Notes: generated from the sequence alone by a model not told the origin. A DNA stretch of 6,335 bases from Rhodoferax sp. OV413 (GCA_945861195.1 CAMATS010000137.1:1-6335); one strand, 5' to 3'. Shown: positions 1 through 6,335, numbered from the stretch's first letter. Numbers and translations: made by a program.

Positions 1-930
1 CAGGCCTGGGAGCCGAGCAAGCCCATTGAGTTTGTGGTGCCCGCTGGAACCGGCGGTGGTGCGGACCAAATGGCCCGCTTTGTGCAAGGCGTGGTTGCCA
101 AGAACAAGCTCAGTCCGCAGCCTATCATTGTGTTGAACAAGGCCGGCGGCGCTGGAGCCGAGGGCTTTCTGGACATCAAAGGCGACGCTCGAAATCCGCA
201 CAAAATCATCATCACCCTGTCCAACCTGTTCACCACGCCGCTTGCTACTGGCGTGCCGTTCAACTGGCGGGACCTGACGCCAGTCTCTATGCTGGCGCTT
301 GACCAATTTGTGCTGTGGGTCCATGCCGATTCGCCGCACAAGACGACCAAAGATTTCATCACCGCCATGAAGGCCCAGCCCGACAAGGCTTTCAAAATGG
401 GCGGCACCGGCTCCAAGCAAGAAGACCAGATCATCACCGTGCTTTTGGAGAAGTCGGTGGGTAAAAAAATGATTTACATCCCGCTCAAAGGCGGTGGTGA
501 TGTGGCGGTGCAGCTGGTGGGAAAACACATCGACTCGACTGTGAACAACCCGATAGAGGCCGAATCTCACTGGCGTTCGGGCGCTTTGCGGCCCCTGTGC
601 GTGATGGACAAGGTGAAACTGCCTTACAAAACCAAGCTGACAGCGACCCAGTCCTGGAGTGACATCCCCACTTGTGGCTCGGTTGGTCTGCCCTTGGAAT
701 ACCTGATGCTGCGCGGCATTTTCATGGCGCCCGGCGTGACTGACGAGCAAGTCAAGTTTTACCTCGATCTGTTTCAAAAGGTCAGGGCCCTGCCGGAGTG
801 GAAAGACTTCATGGAAAAAGGTGCCTTTAACCAAACCGTCCTCAGCGGCAAGGAATATTTTGATTGGCTGGGAAAAAACGAGCAAGTGCACCGCGAGTTG
901 ATGAAAGAAGCTGGCTTCATGGCCAATTGA
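1..930 (+). CDS. tctC: TctC/Bug-family periplasmic solute-binding protein, 5' partial
   Basis: This is the periplasmic binding protein of a tripartite tricarboxylate transporter. It captures a solute, usually a carboxylate, and delivers it to TctA/TctB. The frame is open from base 1, beginning Q-A-W-E-P-S-K-P-I-E, so the gene starts upstream. The GTG at 34 lies inside the first beta strand and is not a credible start. Visible are 309 residues of a family usually about 320-330 long, so what is missing is essentially the signal peptide. The first ligand loop is PAGTGGGADQMAR (visible residues 14-26) and the second is NKAGGAGAEGF (46-56). A KMGGTGSKQEDQI block (near 400-435) and NNPIEA (near 545-562) follow, and the protein ends in KEAGFMAN. 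tctB follows after 26 bases. The block around KQEDQI differs from the common TctC consensus, which suggests a subgroup. Family is secure; ligand unknown. Confidence 0.93.
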   Translation, partial: QAWEPSKPIEFVVPAGTGGGADQMARFVQGVVAKNKLSPQPIIVLNKAGGAGAEGFLDIKGDARNPHKIIITLSNLFTTPLATGVPFNWRDLTPVSMLALDQFVLWVHADSPHKTTKDFITAMKAQPDKAFKMGGTGSKQEDQIITVLLEKSVGKKMIYIPLKGGGDVAVQLVGKHIDSTVNNPIEAESHWRSGALRPLCVMDKVKLPYKTKLTATQSWSDIPTCGSVGLPLEYLMLRGIFMAPGVTDEQVKFYLDLFQKVRALPEWKDFMEKGAFNQTVLSGKEYFDWLGKNEQVHRELMKEAGFMAN

Positions 931-956
931 TTTGACGTTTTTGGAGCCTTGACACG

Positions 957-1487
957 ATGAGCGCGCCCGACACAGGGGAGGGCGGCGATGCCGGACCCTC
1001 CAAAGACCAAGCCTACCTGGCCCGCGGCCCAGAGTTGGCGGTTGCCCTTGGCCTGGTACTGCTGGCCCTTCTGGTCATTGTTGACAGCCTGCGCGTGGGC
1101 ATCGGTTGGGCCGATGACGGACCCCGCTCGGGTTATTTTCCCTTCTTCATCGGCTTGATCCTGCTCGCTGCTGGAGGATTCATAGCGGTCTCCACGCTCT
1201 TTACCTGGCGCGGCTCGACTGCGGTCTTTGCCCGCCGGCATGAGCTGCTGCCGGTGTTTGCAATGCTCATCCCCATGGTTGTCTATGTGCTGGCTATGGT
1301 CTGGCTGGGTATTTATCTGCCCTCGGCGGTGCTGATCGCTTATTTCATGCGCCGACATGGCAAGTTCGCCTGGCCAAGCACCTTGGCTGTGTCTGCCGGC
1401 GTGCCGCTGGCGTTTTTTTTGGTTTTCGAAAAGTGGTTTCTGGTGCCTTTGCCCAAAGGCCCAATTGAAGTCATGCTGGGCTTTTGA
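957..1487 (+). CDS. tctB: TctB-family small membrane subunit of the TTT transporter
   Basis: This is the small, poorly conserved inner-membrane subunit that pairs with TctA in a secondary TTT transporter. It has 176 residues, normal for the family. A hydrophilic, Gly/Asp-rich N-terminus (1-25) precedes hydrophobic segments at about 27-44, 62-83, 97-115, 117-131 and 142-158. The GPRSGYFPF stretch (55-63) just before the second segment and the C-terminal VPLPKGP (163-169) are typical TctB features. The ATG at 957 has a GGAG at 943-946, ten bases upstream, which is slightly distant. The stop overlaps the tctA start by one base. A run of eight T (1413-1420) encodes Phe-Phe-Leu in the last membrane segment. 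Assignment rests on these motifs and on the position between tctC and tctA. Confidence 0.92.
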   Translation: MSAPDTGEGGDAGPSKDQAYLARGPELAVALGLVLLALLVIVDSLRVGIGWADDGPRSGYFPFFIGLILLAAGGFIAVSTLFTWRGSTAVFARRHELLPVFAMLIPMVVYVLAMVWLGIYLPSAVLIAYFMRRHGKFAWPSTLAVSAGVPLAFFLVFEKWFLVPLPKGPIEVMLGF

Positions 1488-1489
1488 TG
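1485..1489 (+). promoter_or_regulatory. TGATG stop-start overlap coupling tctB to tctA
   Basis: The TGA stop of tctB (1485-1487) and the ATG of tctA (1487-1489) share one A. No strong Shine-Dalgarno sequence lies upstream of the ATG (the sequence there reads CATGCTGGGCTTT), so tctA is probably translated by ribosomes terminating on tctB. A TTG at 1484 is also in frame, but the ATG fits the overlap better. Confidence 0.7.
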
Positions 1490-2986
1490 GAAGAGCTCAA
1501 CAACCTGTTCCATGGTTTTTCGGTGGCGATGACGCTGCCCAACCTGGCCTACATGTTCATCGGCATCGTCTTGGGCGTGCTGATCGGCGTCTTGCCGGGC
1601 CTGGGTGGCGCCAATGGCATCGCCATTTTGCTGCCGCTGACCTTCACCATGAACCCCACCTCAGCCATCATCATGCTGTCGTGTATTTACTGGGGCGCAC
1701 TGTTCGGGGGGGCCATCACCTCAATTTTGTTCAATATTCCGGGCGAGCCCTGGTCGGTGGCAACCACTTTTGACGGCTATCCCATGGCCCAGCAGGGCCG
1801 GGCAGCCCAGGCCCTCACCGCGGCCTTCACCTCGTCCTTCGTAGGTGCGCTGTTCGCAGTGATCCTGATCACTTTTTTGGCGCCGGTATTGGCCCGTTTT
1901 GCGCTCAACTTTGGTCCTGCCGAGTATTTTGCCGTGCAGTTGCTCACTTTTTGCAGCTTTGTCGGCATGAGCAAAGAGCCGGTGGCCAAGGTGGTCGCGG
2001 CCATGATGCTCGGCTTTGCCTTGGCGGCGGTCGGCTTGGACAGCGTCACGGGTCAGTTGCGAATGACCTACGGATTTCCGGTGCTTCTCAAGGGATTTGA
2101 CTTTTTGATCGCTGTCATCGGCTTGTTCGGCATCGGCGAAATACTGCTGACCATGGAGGAAGGCTTGGCCTTCAAGGGAAAAACCGCCAAGCTCAGCCCA
2201 AACATTGTCTGGCAAACCTGGCGCACCCTGCCACAGTATTGGCTGACATTTTTGCGCTCAACCGCCATCGGTTGCTGGATGGGCATTACCCCCGGCGGTG
2301 CCACGCCGGCGTCTTTCATGAGTTACGGCGTGGCCCGGCGCATGTCCAGCGACCCCGAGTCCTTTGGCAAGGGCCAGGTGGAAGGGGTGTTGGCCCCTGA
2401 GACGGCCGCCCACGCTGCGGGCACGTCGGCGCTGCTGCCGATGTTGACACTGGGCATTCCGGGCTCTCCCACGGCGGCGGTTCTTTTGGGTGGCCTGATG
2501 ATCTGGGGCTTGCAACCCGGCCCCATGCTGTTTGTCGAGCACAAAGACTTTGTTTGGGGCCTGATTGCCTCGATGTACCTGGGCAATATCGTGGGCCTGC
2601 TGGTGGTCCTGACCACGGTGCCTTATTGGGCGGCCTTTTTGCGAATCCCGTTTTCAGTGATCGCTCCAGTGATCGTGGTGATCTGCGCGATCGGCGCCTA
2701 CACGGTGCACAGCTCCATGTTTGATGTGGTGATGATGATGGTGTTTGGTGTGGTGGGTTATTTGTTCAAGAAGCTCAAATACCCTATGGCGCCGCTGGTG
2801 TTGGCCCTGGTGCTCGGCGACATGGCCGAGACCAGCTTCCGCCAGTCCATGCTGCTGTCTCAGGGCAGCCTGTCCATCTTCTGGTCTAACTCACTGGTAG
2901 GCAGCATCTTTGGCCTGGCCATGCTGATGCTGGCCTGGCCCCTGCTTGCAAAGTTGTCGGGACTGCTGGGTTTGAAGAAAAACTAA
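1487..2986 (+). CDS. tctA: TctA-family large permease subunit of the TTT transporter
   Basis: This is the large inner-membrane subunit that moves the solute delivered by TctC, normally driven by an ion gradient. At 499 residues it is the usual length, and it is hydrophobic throughout with about a dozen membrane segments. The family's two conserved halves are visible. The first holds GVLPGLGGANGIAILLP (34-50), then YWGALFGGAITSILFNIPGE (68-87) and FDGYPMAQQG (95-104). The second holds GITPGGATPAS (266-276), then APETAAHAAG (303-312) and LTLGIPGSPTAAVLLGG (320-336). Where I recall the common family pattern having Asn-Asn after PExA, this protein has Ala-His, and GEPWSVATTFDGYP replaces the usual GTAASV-type stretch, so it looks like a variant subgroup. 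It is last in the tctCBA operon. The ATG at 1487 is preferred over the in-frame TTG at 1484. Confidence 0.96.
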   Translation: MEELNNLFHGFSVAMTLPNLAYMFIGIVLGVLIGVLPGLGGANGIAILLPLTFTMNPTSAIIMLSCIYWGALFGGAITSILFNIPGEPWSVATTFDGYPMAQQGRAAQALTAAFTSSFVGALFAVILITFLAPVLARFALNFGPAEYFAVQLLTFCSFVGMSKEPVAKVVAAMMLGFALAAVGLDSVTGQLRMTYGFPVLLKGFDFLIAVIGLFGIGEILLTMEEGLAFKGKTAKLSPNIVWQTWRTLPQYWLTFLRSTAIGCWMGITPGGATPASFMSYGVARRMSSDPESFGKGQVEGVLAPETAAHAAGTSALLPMLTLGIPGSPTAAVLLGGLMIWGLQPGPMLFVEHKDFVWGLIASMYLGNIVGLLVVLTTVPYWAAFLRIPFSVIAPVIVVICAIGAYTVHSSMFDVVMMMVFGVVGYLFKKLKYPMAPLVLALVLGDMAETSFRQSMLLSQGSLSIFWSNSLVGSIFGLAMLMLAWPLLAKLSGLLGLKKN

Positions 2987-3007
2987 GCCGGGGCCTTTTG
3001 CCCCGGC
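2987..3007 (-). terminator. Intrinsic terminator hairpin between convergent tctA and qmcA
   Basis: A perfect 8-bp stem, GCCGGGGC (2987-2994) with GCCCCGGC (3000-3007), encloses a CTTTT loop and starts directly after the tctA stop. Read on the minus strand it is followed by TTAGTTTTTC (A run at 2978-2982), the U-tract of an intrinsic terminator for qmcA. Read on the plus strand it is followed by AGGACGTTT, with no U-run, so termination of tctA here would be weaker or need help. A bidirectional role is possible. Confidence 0.72.
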
Positions 3008-3022
3008 AGGACGTTTGGCCCC

Positions 3023-3039
3023 CGGCCCAATCAGGGCCG
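3023..3039 (-). repeat. Small inverted repeat over the qmcA stop codon
   Basis: CGGCCC (3023-3028) and GGGCCG (3034-3039) form a perfect 6-bp stem with a 5-base loop, AATCA. The qmcA stop codon (3031-3033, TGA on the minus strand) lies within the loop. With the hairpin at 2987-3007 it makes a tandem pair at the end of the qmcA transcript. It could protect the mRNA 3' end or assist termination. It could also be chance in GC-rich sequence. Confidence 0.45.
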
Positions 3040-3945
3040 CTGTTGCGACTGCACCATTTTCATGGCTGAGGAAATCAGTGCTGACACCTCGCTCATATTA
3101 CTGGGCACCACCAGCGTGGTGTGGGCACTGGATGCCACGCGGGAGTAGGCCTCCACCGCTTTTTCTGCCACTTTGAGTTGAACCGCATCGGCGCCGCCGG
3201 GCTGCCGGATGGCCGCAGCGATGCGCTCTATCGCCTGTGCGGTGGCCTGTGCGACCGCAAGAATTGATTGGGCGTCTCCCTCGGCCTTGTTGATCACGGC
3301 CTGTTTTTCGCCTTCGGAGCGGGCGATAAACGCCTCGCGTTCGCCGGTGGCGATGTTGATCTGCTCTTGTCGGCGGCCTTCAGAAGCTGCAATAAGAGCC
3401 CTTTTTTCGCGCTCTGCGGTGATTTGCTGCTGCATCGCGTGCAAAATTTCTTTTGGCGGCGTGAGGTCTTTGATTTCATAGCGCAGTACCTTCACACCCC
3501 AGTTCAGCGCCGCTTCGTCAATCGCTTGTACCACCTGGGAATTGATGATGTCGCGCTCCTCAAAGGTTTTGTCAAGCTCGAGCTTACCGATCACCGAGCG
3601 CAAAGAGGTTTGGGCCAGTTGCGATATTGCCATGATGTAGTTGCTTGAGCCATAGCTGGCACGCATGGCGTCGGTCACCTGAAAATACAAAATGCCATCC
3701 ACCTGCAACTGGGTGTTGTCGCGGGTGATGCACACCTGACTTGGAATATCAAGGGGAATCTCTTTGAGCACATGCTTGTAGGCAACTTTGTCGATAAAAG
3801 GCATCAAAAAATTCAAGCCGGGTGTGAGAGTGCCGTTGTATTTACCCAGGCGCTCTACCACCCAGGCATGCTGCTGTGGCACAACCTTGACCGACTGCGT
3901 GACAAAAATCACCGCGATAAGAACCAAAACAATTGCAATTTCCAT
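3031..3945 (-). CDS. qmcA: SPFH/Band 7 paraslipin family protein, QmcA-like
   Basis: This is a membrane-anchored stomatin/prohibitin-superfamily protein that forms large oligomers in membrane microdomains and is linked to envelope protein quality control. It has 304 residues, about the size of E. coli QmcA. A single N-terminal anchor (about 2-17) is followed by the SPFH domain (about 20-180) with PQQHAWVVERLGKY (23-36), TPGLNFLMPF (41-50), TRDNTQLQVDG (74-84) and GKLELDKTFEER (120-131). A charged helical stretch (about 170-230) has Gly at 190, 201, 212 and 223, an exact 11-residue period. An Ala-rich C-terminal segment (about 225-300) follows. The ATG at 3945 has AAGG (3952-3955) six bases upstream. 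It lies 20 bases after nfeD on the same strand, the usual SPFH-NfeD pairing. Exact cellular role unproven here. Confidence 0.95.
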   Translation of the reverse strand: MEIAIVLVLIAVIFVTQSVKVVPQQHAWVVERLGKYNGTLTPGLNFLMPFIDKVAYKHVLKEIPLDIPSQVCITRDNTQLQVDGILYFQVTDAMRASYGSSNYIMAISQLAQTSLRSVIGKLELDKTFEERDIINSQVVQAIDEAALNWGVKVLRYEIKDLTPPKEILHAMQQQITAEREKRALIAASEGRRQEQINIATGEREAFIARSEGEKQAVINKAEGDAQSILAVAQATAQAIERIAAAIRQPGGADAVQLKVAEKAVEAYSRVASSAHTTLVVPSNMSEVSALISSAMKMVQSQQRP

Positions 3946-3951
3946 GATGTA

Positions 3952-3955
3952 CCTT
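3952..3955 (-). promoter_or_regulatory. Ribosome binding site of qmcA
   Basis: On the minus strand the 20-base gap between the nfeD stop and the qmcA ATG reads AAGG then TACATC before ATG. The AAGG, six bases from the start, supports the ATG at 3945 and independent initiation within the nfeD-qmcA operon. Confidence 0.6.
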
Positions 3956-3965
3956 GATAAAAAAT

Positions 3966-4391
3966 TCAGTTAGGTTTGACAATCAGCCGGTTGCCCATCA
4001 CTTCGGCAATGGTGAAGGCTCCGGGTGTTGCGGGAAAGCCCGGGGCGAGTGTCACCTGCCAGTTGGCGCCGCGGTACTTCACATTGGCATGGCCCTCGGC
4101 ATCCCAAGCGTCCACCTGCACCACCTCGCCCACGTCCAGGTTGACATCGGGGTTGGATGAAGCCGGCAGTGCCGAGGGTTTGCCTTGCTTGTAAGCGCGC
4201 CAGGCCACCACTGCCCCGCCGCCCACCAGGGCTGCTGCCACCAGTTGGACGCTCAGGTCGGCTCCCGCATGGGCAGCAAGGGCAGCGGCTACCAAGCCAA
4301 GCGAGAGCATCAGCAAATAGAAGGTGCCAGAGAGCAGTTCCAGCGCGATCAGTGCGCCGGCCATGACCCACCAAATCGTTGTCAGTGCCAT
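3966..4391 (-). CDS. Short NfeD-family membrane protein with C-terminal OB-fold
   Basis: This is a short NfeD protein (the YbbJ/NfeD1b type, without the serine-protease domain), the usual partner of SPFH proteins, thought to stabilise or assist the SPFH oligomer in the inner membrane. It has 141 residues. Hydrophobic segments lie at about 6-20, 23-42 and 48-66. A soluble linker rich in Pro/Ser (72-82) follows, then a small beta-rich domain (83-140) with VGEVVQVDAWD (87-97), the AEGHANVKYRGANW stretch and a final NRLIVKP, matching the NfeD OB-fold. The ATG at 4391 has GGGG about six bases upstream. It is the first gene of the minus-strand pair with qmcA and is divergent from the decarboxylase gene. 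A hydrolase function is not expected. Confidence 0.9.
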   Translation of the reverse strand: MALTTIWWVMAGALIALELLSGTFYLLMLSLGLVAAALAAHAGADLSVQLVAAALVGGGAVVAWRAYKQGKPSALPASSNPDVNLDVGEVVQVDAWDAEGHANVKYRGANWQVTLAPGFPATPGAFTIAEVMGNRLIVKPN

Positions 4392-4448
4392 TTTCAGCCC
4401 CGGATGTATTTGAAGGCCCCATTCTCAAGCAAAAGGTCGGATGCGCTG

Positions 4449-4476
4449 TTGAGCCGGCGCAATATGTCCTTACACT
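4449..4476 (+). promoter_or_regulatory. Candidate sigma-70 promoter of the decarboxylase gene
   Basis: TTGAGC (4449-4454) and TACACT (4471-4476) are separated by 16 bases, each matching 4 of 6 consensus positions. This would place the transcript start near 4483 and give a leader of about 34 bases. It is the best pair seen by eye, but weak; another sigma factor or an activator is possible. Confidence 0.35.
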
Positions 4477-4506
4477 TCGCGCCTCACCGATATTTTTGCC
4501 CGCCGC

Positions 4507-4510
4507 GGAG
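4507..4510 (+). promoter_or_regulatory. Ribosome binding site of the decarboxylase gene
   Basis: GGAG lies six bases before the ATG at 4517 and fixes that start. The protein then begins MKFRFPIVIIDEDF, which matches the first beta strand of the N-terminal wing domain. Confidence 0.7.
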
Positions 4511-4516
4511 TGCCCC

Positions 4517-6335
4517 ATGAAGTTTCGTTTTCCCATCGTGATCATCGACGAAGATTTTCGCTCTGAAAACACCTCCGGTTTGGGCATCAGGGCGCTGGCG
4601 CAGGCAATTGAAGCCGAGGGCTTTGAGGTGCTGGGTGTCACGAGCTATGGCGACCTGAGCCAGTTTGCCCAGCAGCAAAGCCGTGCCAGCACCTTTATTT
4701 TGTCGATCGACGATGAAGAGTTCACGCCCGGCCCGGACCTCGATCCGGCGGTGTTGAACCTGCGCAACTTCATTCTCGAGGTGCGGCGCAAAAACCTGGA
4801 TGTGCCGATCTATGTTTACGGCGAAACCAAGACTTCACGCCATATCCCAAACGACATCCTGCGCGAACTCCATGGCTTCATTCATATGTTTGAGGACACC
4901 CCGGAGTTTGTCTCGCGACACATCATCCGCGAAGCCAAAAGCTACCTCGAAGGTGTGCAGCCACCGTTCTTCAAGGCACTGCTCGATTACGCCGAAGATG
5001 GCTCGTATTCTTGGCATTGTCCTGGCCATTCCGGCGGTGTGGCCTTTTTGAAAAGCCCGGTGGGCCAGATGTTTCACCAGTTCTTTGGCGAAAACATGTT
5101 GCGTGCCGATGTCTGCAACGCGGTTGAAGAACTCGGGCAATTGCTAGACCACACCGGACCGGTGGCAGCCTCTGAGCGTAATGCGGCCCGAATTTTCAAT
5201 GCCGACCACTGCTTTTTTGTCACCAATGGCACCAGCACCAGCAACAAGATGGTCTGGCATCACACGGTAGCGCCCAATGATGTGGTGGTGGTAGACCGCA
5301 ATTGCCACAAGTCCATCCTGCATGCCATCATCATGACCGGGGCGATCCCGGTGTTCCTCAAGCCTACGCGCAACCACTTCGGCATCATCGGGCCGATTCC
5401 GAAGGGTGAATTCGAGCCGGCCGCCATCAAGGCCAAAATAGAGTCCAACCCGCTGGTGCGCCAGCACTTGCAGGGGCTTGACACAGCCACCATCAAGCCC
5501 CGGGTGCTGACACTCACCCAGTCCACCTATGACGGCGTGCTGTACAACACCGAAACCGTCAAAAGCATGCTTGACGGCTATGTGGAAAACATCCACTTTG
5601 ATGAAGCCTGGTTGCCGCATGCGGCATTTCATCCTTTTTACGGCAGCTACCACGCGATGGGAAAAAAACGCACACGGCCCAAGCAGGCCATGGTGTATGC
5701 CACGCAATCAATTCACAAACTGCTGGCCGGTATCAGCCAGGCCAGCCACGTTCTGGTACAGAACTCACAGACTGTCAAACTCGACAAGCACCTCTTCAAT
5801 GAGGCCTACTTGATGCACACCAGCACGTCGCCGCAGTACAGCATCATTGCCAGTTGTGATGTCGCTGCGGCCATGATGGAGCCCCCCGGGGGCACGGCTT
5901 TGGTCGAGGAGAGCATTGCCGAGGCGCTGGACTTTCGGCGCGCCATGCGCAAGGTAGATGAAGAATATGGTGATGACTGGTGGTTCAAGGTGTGGGGCCC
6001 GGATATCACCATTGAGGAGGGCATCGGGCGGGCCGATAACTGGATCATCAAGGGGGAGTCTCCCAACGCCAAGGCTGGGGTGAACTGGCACGGGTTTGGG
6101 AAGATGGCGGCCGGCTTCAACATGCTCGACCCGATCAAGTCGACGATCGTGACGCCTGGTATGGACCTCAATGGCAGGTTTTCCGCAACTGGCATCCCGG
6201 CCAGCGTGGTGACCAAATTTTTGGCCGAGCACGGCGTGGTGGTAGAAAAAACTGGGTTGTACAGTTTTTTTATTATGTTCACCATTGGCATCACCAAGGG
6301 CCGCTGGAACAGCATGCTGACTGCGCTGCAGCAGT
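4517..6335 (+). CDS. PLP-dependent Orn/Lys/Arg decarboxylase (fold type I), 3' partial
   Basis: This enzyme removes CO2 from a basic amino acid to give cadaverine, agmatine or putrescine, in the cytoplasm. The frame is open for 606 codons to the window end; relatives have about 750 residues, so most of the C-terminal domain is missing. The N-terminal wing domain (about 1-130, receiver-like fold) precedes the PLP domain. Visible landmarks are SWHCPGHSGG (165-174), phosphate-binding GTSTSN (238-243), DRNCHKS (260-266) whose His264 should stack on PLP, HFDEAW (360-365) whose Asp362 should contact the pyridine nitrogen, and SIHKLLAGISQAS with the Schiff-base Lys401. MLDPIK and EKTGLYSFFIMF follow. 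Overall it recalls Pseudomonas LdcA more than E. coli AdiA, but substrate is inferred only. No amino-acid/amine antiporter gene is visible in the window. It is divergent from nfeD-qmcA. Confidence 0.94.
   Translation, partial: MKFRFPIVIIDEDFRSENTSGLGIRALAQAIEAEGFEVLGVTSYGDLSQFAQQQSRASTFILSIDDEEFTPGPDLDPAVLNLRNFILEVRRKNLDVPIYVYGETKTSRHIPNDILRELHGFIHMFEDTPEFVSRHIIREAKSYLEGVQPPFFKALLDYAEDGSYSWHCPGHSGGVAFLKSPVGQMFHQFFGENMLRADVCNAVEELGQLLDHTGPVAASERNAARIFNADHCFFVTNGTSTSNKMVWHHTVAPNDVVVVDRNCHKSILHAIIMTGAIPVFLKPTRNHFGIIGPIPKGEFEPAAIKAKIESNPLVRQHLQGLDTATIKPRVLTLTQSTYDGVLYNTETVKSMLDGYVENIHFDEAWLPHAAFHPFYGSYHAMGKKRTRPKQAMVYATQSIHKLLAGISQASHVLVQNSQTVKLDKHLFNEAYLMHTSTSPQYSIIASCDVAAAMMEPPGGTALVEESIAEALDFRRAMRKVDEEYGDDWWFKVWGPDITIEEGIGRADNWIIKGESPNAKAGVNWHGFGKMAAGFNMLDPIKSTIVTPGMDLNGRFSATGIPASVVTKFLAEHGVVVEKTGLYSFFIMFTIGITKGRWNSMLTALQQ

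Larger units (their letters stand above)
4392..4516. promoter_or_regulatory. Divergent intergenic region, nfeD and decarboxylase promoters
   Basis: These 125 bases separate two divergently transcribed units and must hold the decarboxylase promoter and probably that of nfeD-qmcA. It is more AT-rich near 4461-4497. No convincing operator dyad or riboswitch is visible. For the minus-strand direction I found only poor matches to -35/-10 boxes. Confidence 0.6.

Noticed and set aside
34..36. GTG at 34 as the start of the binding-protein gene.
   Set aside because: The frame is open to base 1 and the residues before it (AWEPSKPIEF) are the expected mature N-terminus, so the gene begins outside the window.
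774..1358. Long minus-strand open frame (194 codons) opposite tctC and tctB.
   Set aside because: It is antisense to two well-supported genes, and its product is rich in Gln, His, Arg and Ser without a recognisable domain, typical of a shadow frame in GC-rich DNA.
1413..1420. Run of eight T near the 3' end of tctB as a possible slippage site fusing TctB to TctA.
   Set aside because: The tctA frame has a TGA at 1466-1468, between the run and the tctA start, so slippage into that frame would end the protein rather than fuse it. The run is explained by Phe-Phe-Leu codons in a membrane segment.
4392..4440. Search for a strong promoter for nfeD-qmcA on the minus strand.
   Set aside because: Only poor matches such as TTGCTT followed by an A/T-rich hexamer were seen; too weak to report as a promoter.
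3970..4641. Alternative minus-strand frame of 223 codons covering nfeD and crossing the divergent promoter region.
   Set aside because: It overlaps nfeD in another frame and would run into the start of the decarboxylase gene; its product is low-complexity Gly/Arg-rich, whereas the nfeD frame gives a clear NfeD protein.
6265..6271. Run of seven T in the decarboxylase gene as a possible frameshift site or disrupting error.
   Set aside because: The reading frame stays open and continues with family-typical residues (FIMFTIGITKGRW) after the run, so nothing suggests a frameshift.
5144..6315. Several minus-strand open frames (155-187 codons) opposite the decarboxylase gene.
   Set aside because: The plus-strand frame is continuous and matches a known enzyme family from end to end; the antisense products show no family motifs.

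Overview
This looks like an ordinary chromosomal stretch from a GC-rich betaproteobacterium, most likely Burkholderiales/Comamonadaceae (Rhodoferax- or Polaromonas-like). The placement is inferred from protein style: Bug/TctC-type transporter genes, a 304-residue QmcA, and an acidic amino-acid decarboxylase whose active-site peptide I associate with that family. No search was run. Gene density is high and the longest stretch without a gene is 125 bases. I see no tRNA, rRNA, CRISPR array, insertion sequence, integrase or phage gene.

Left part (1-2986, + strand): a tripartite tricarboxylate transporter (TTT) operon in the order tctC (periplasmic binding protein, 5' end and signal peptide outside the window), tctB (small membrane subunit) and tctA (large membrane subunit). 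The tctB stop and tctA start share one base (TGATG), which suggests translational coupling. The binding protein captures a carboxylate-type solute in the periplasm and hands it to the TctA/TctB secondary transporter. The solute cannot be named from sequence. Several conserved blocks in TctC and TctA depart from the best-known TctC/TctA pattern in a way that looks like a distinct, coherent subgroup.

Middle (2987-4391): a convergent intergenic region with two perfect hairpins, then a minus-strand pair of nfeD followed by qmcA, 20 bases apart. They encode a short NfeD membrane protein and an SPFH/paraslipin protein. Such pairs act together in membrane microdomain and envelope quality control.

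Right part (4392-6335): a 125-base divergent promoter region, then a large PLP-dependent Orn/Lys/Arg decarboxylase on the + strand. It is open for 606 codons and runs off the window end, so roughly the last 150 residues are missing. The PLP lysine and the other cofactor contacts are present. It resembles the Pseudomonas LdcA type more than E. coli AdiA, but its substrate is not settled.

I did not find a new biological system. The points most worth a second look are the variant TTT subgroup, the strand-biased double hairpin between tctA and qmcA, the exact 11-residue repeat in QmcA, and the substrate of the decarboxylase.
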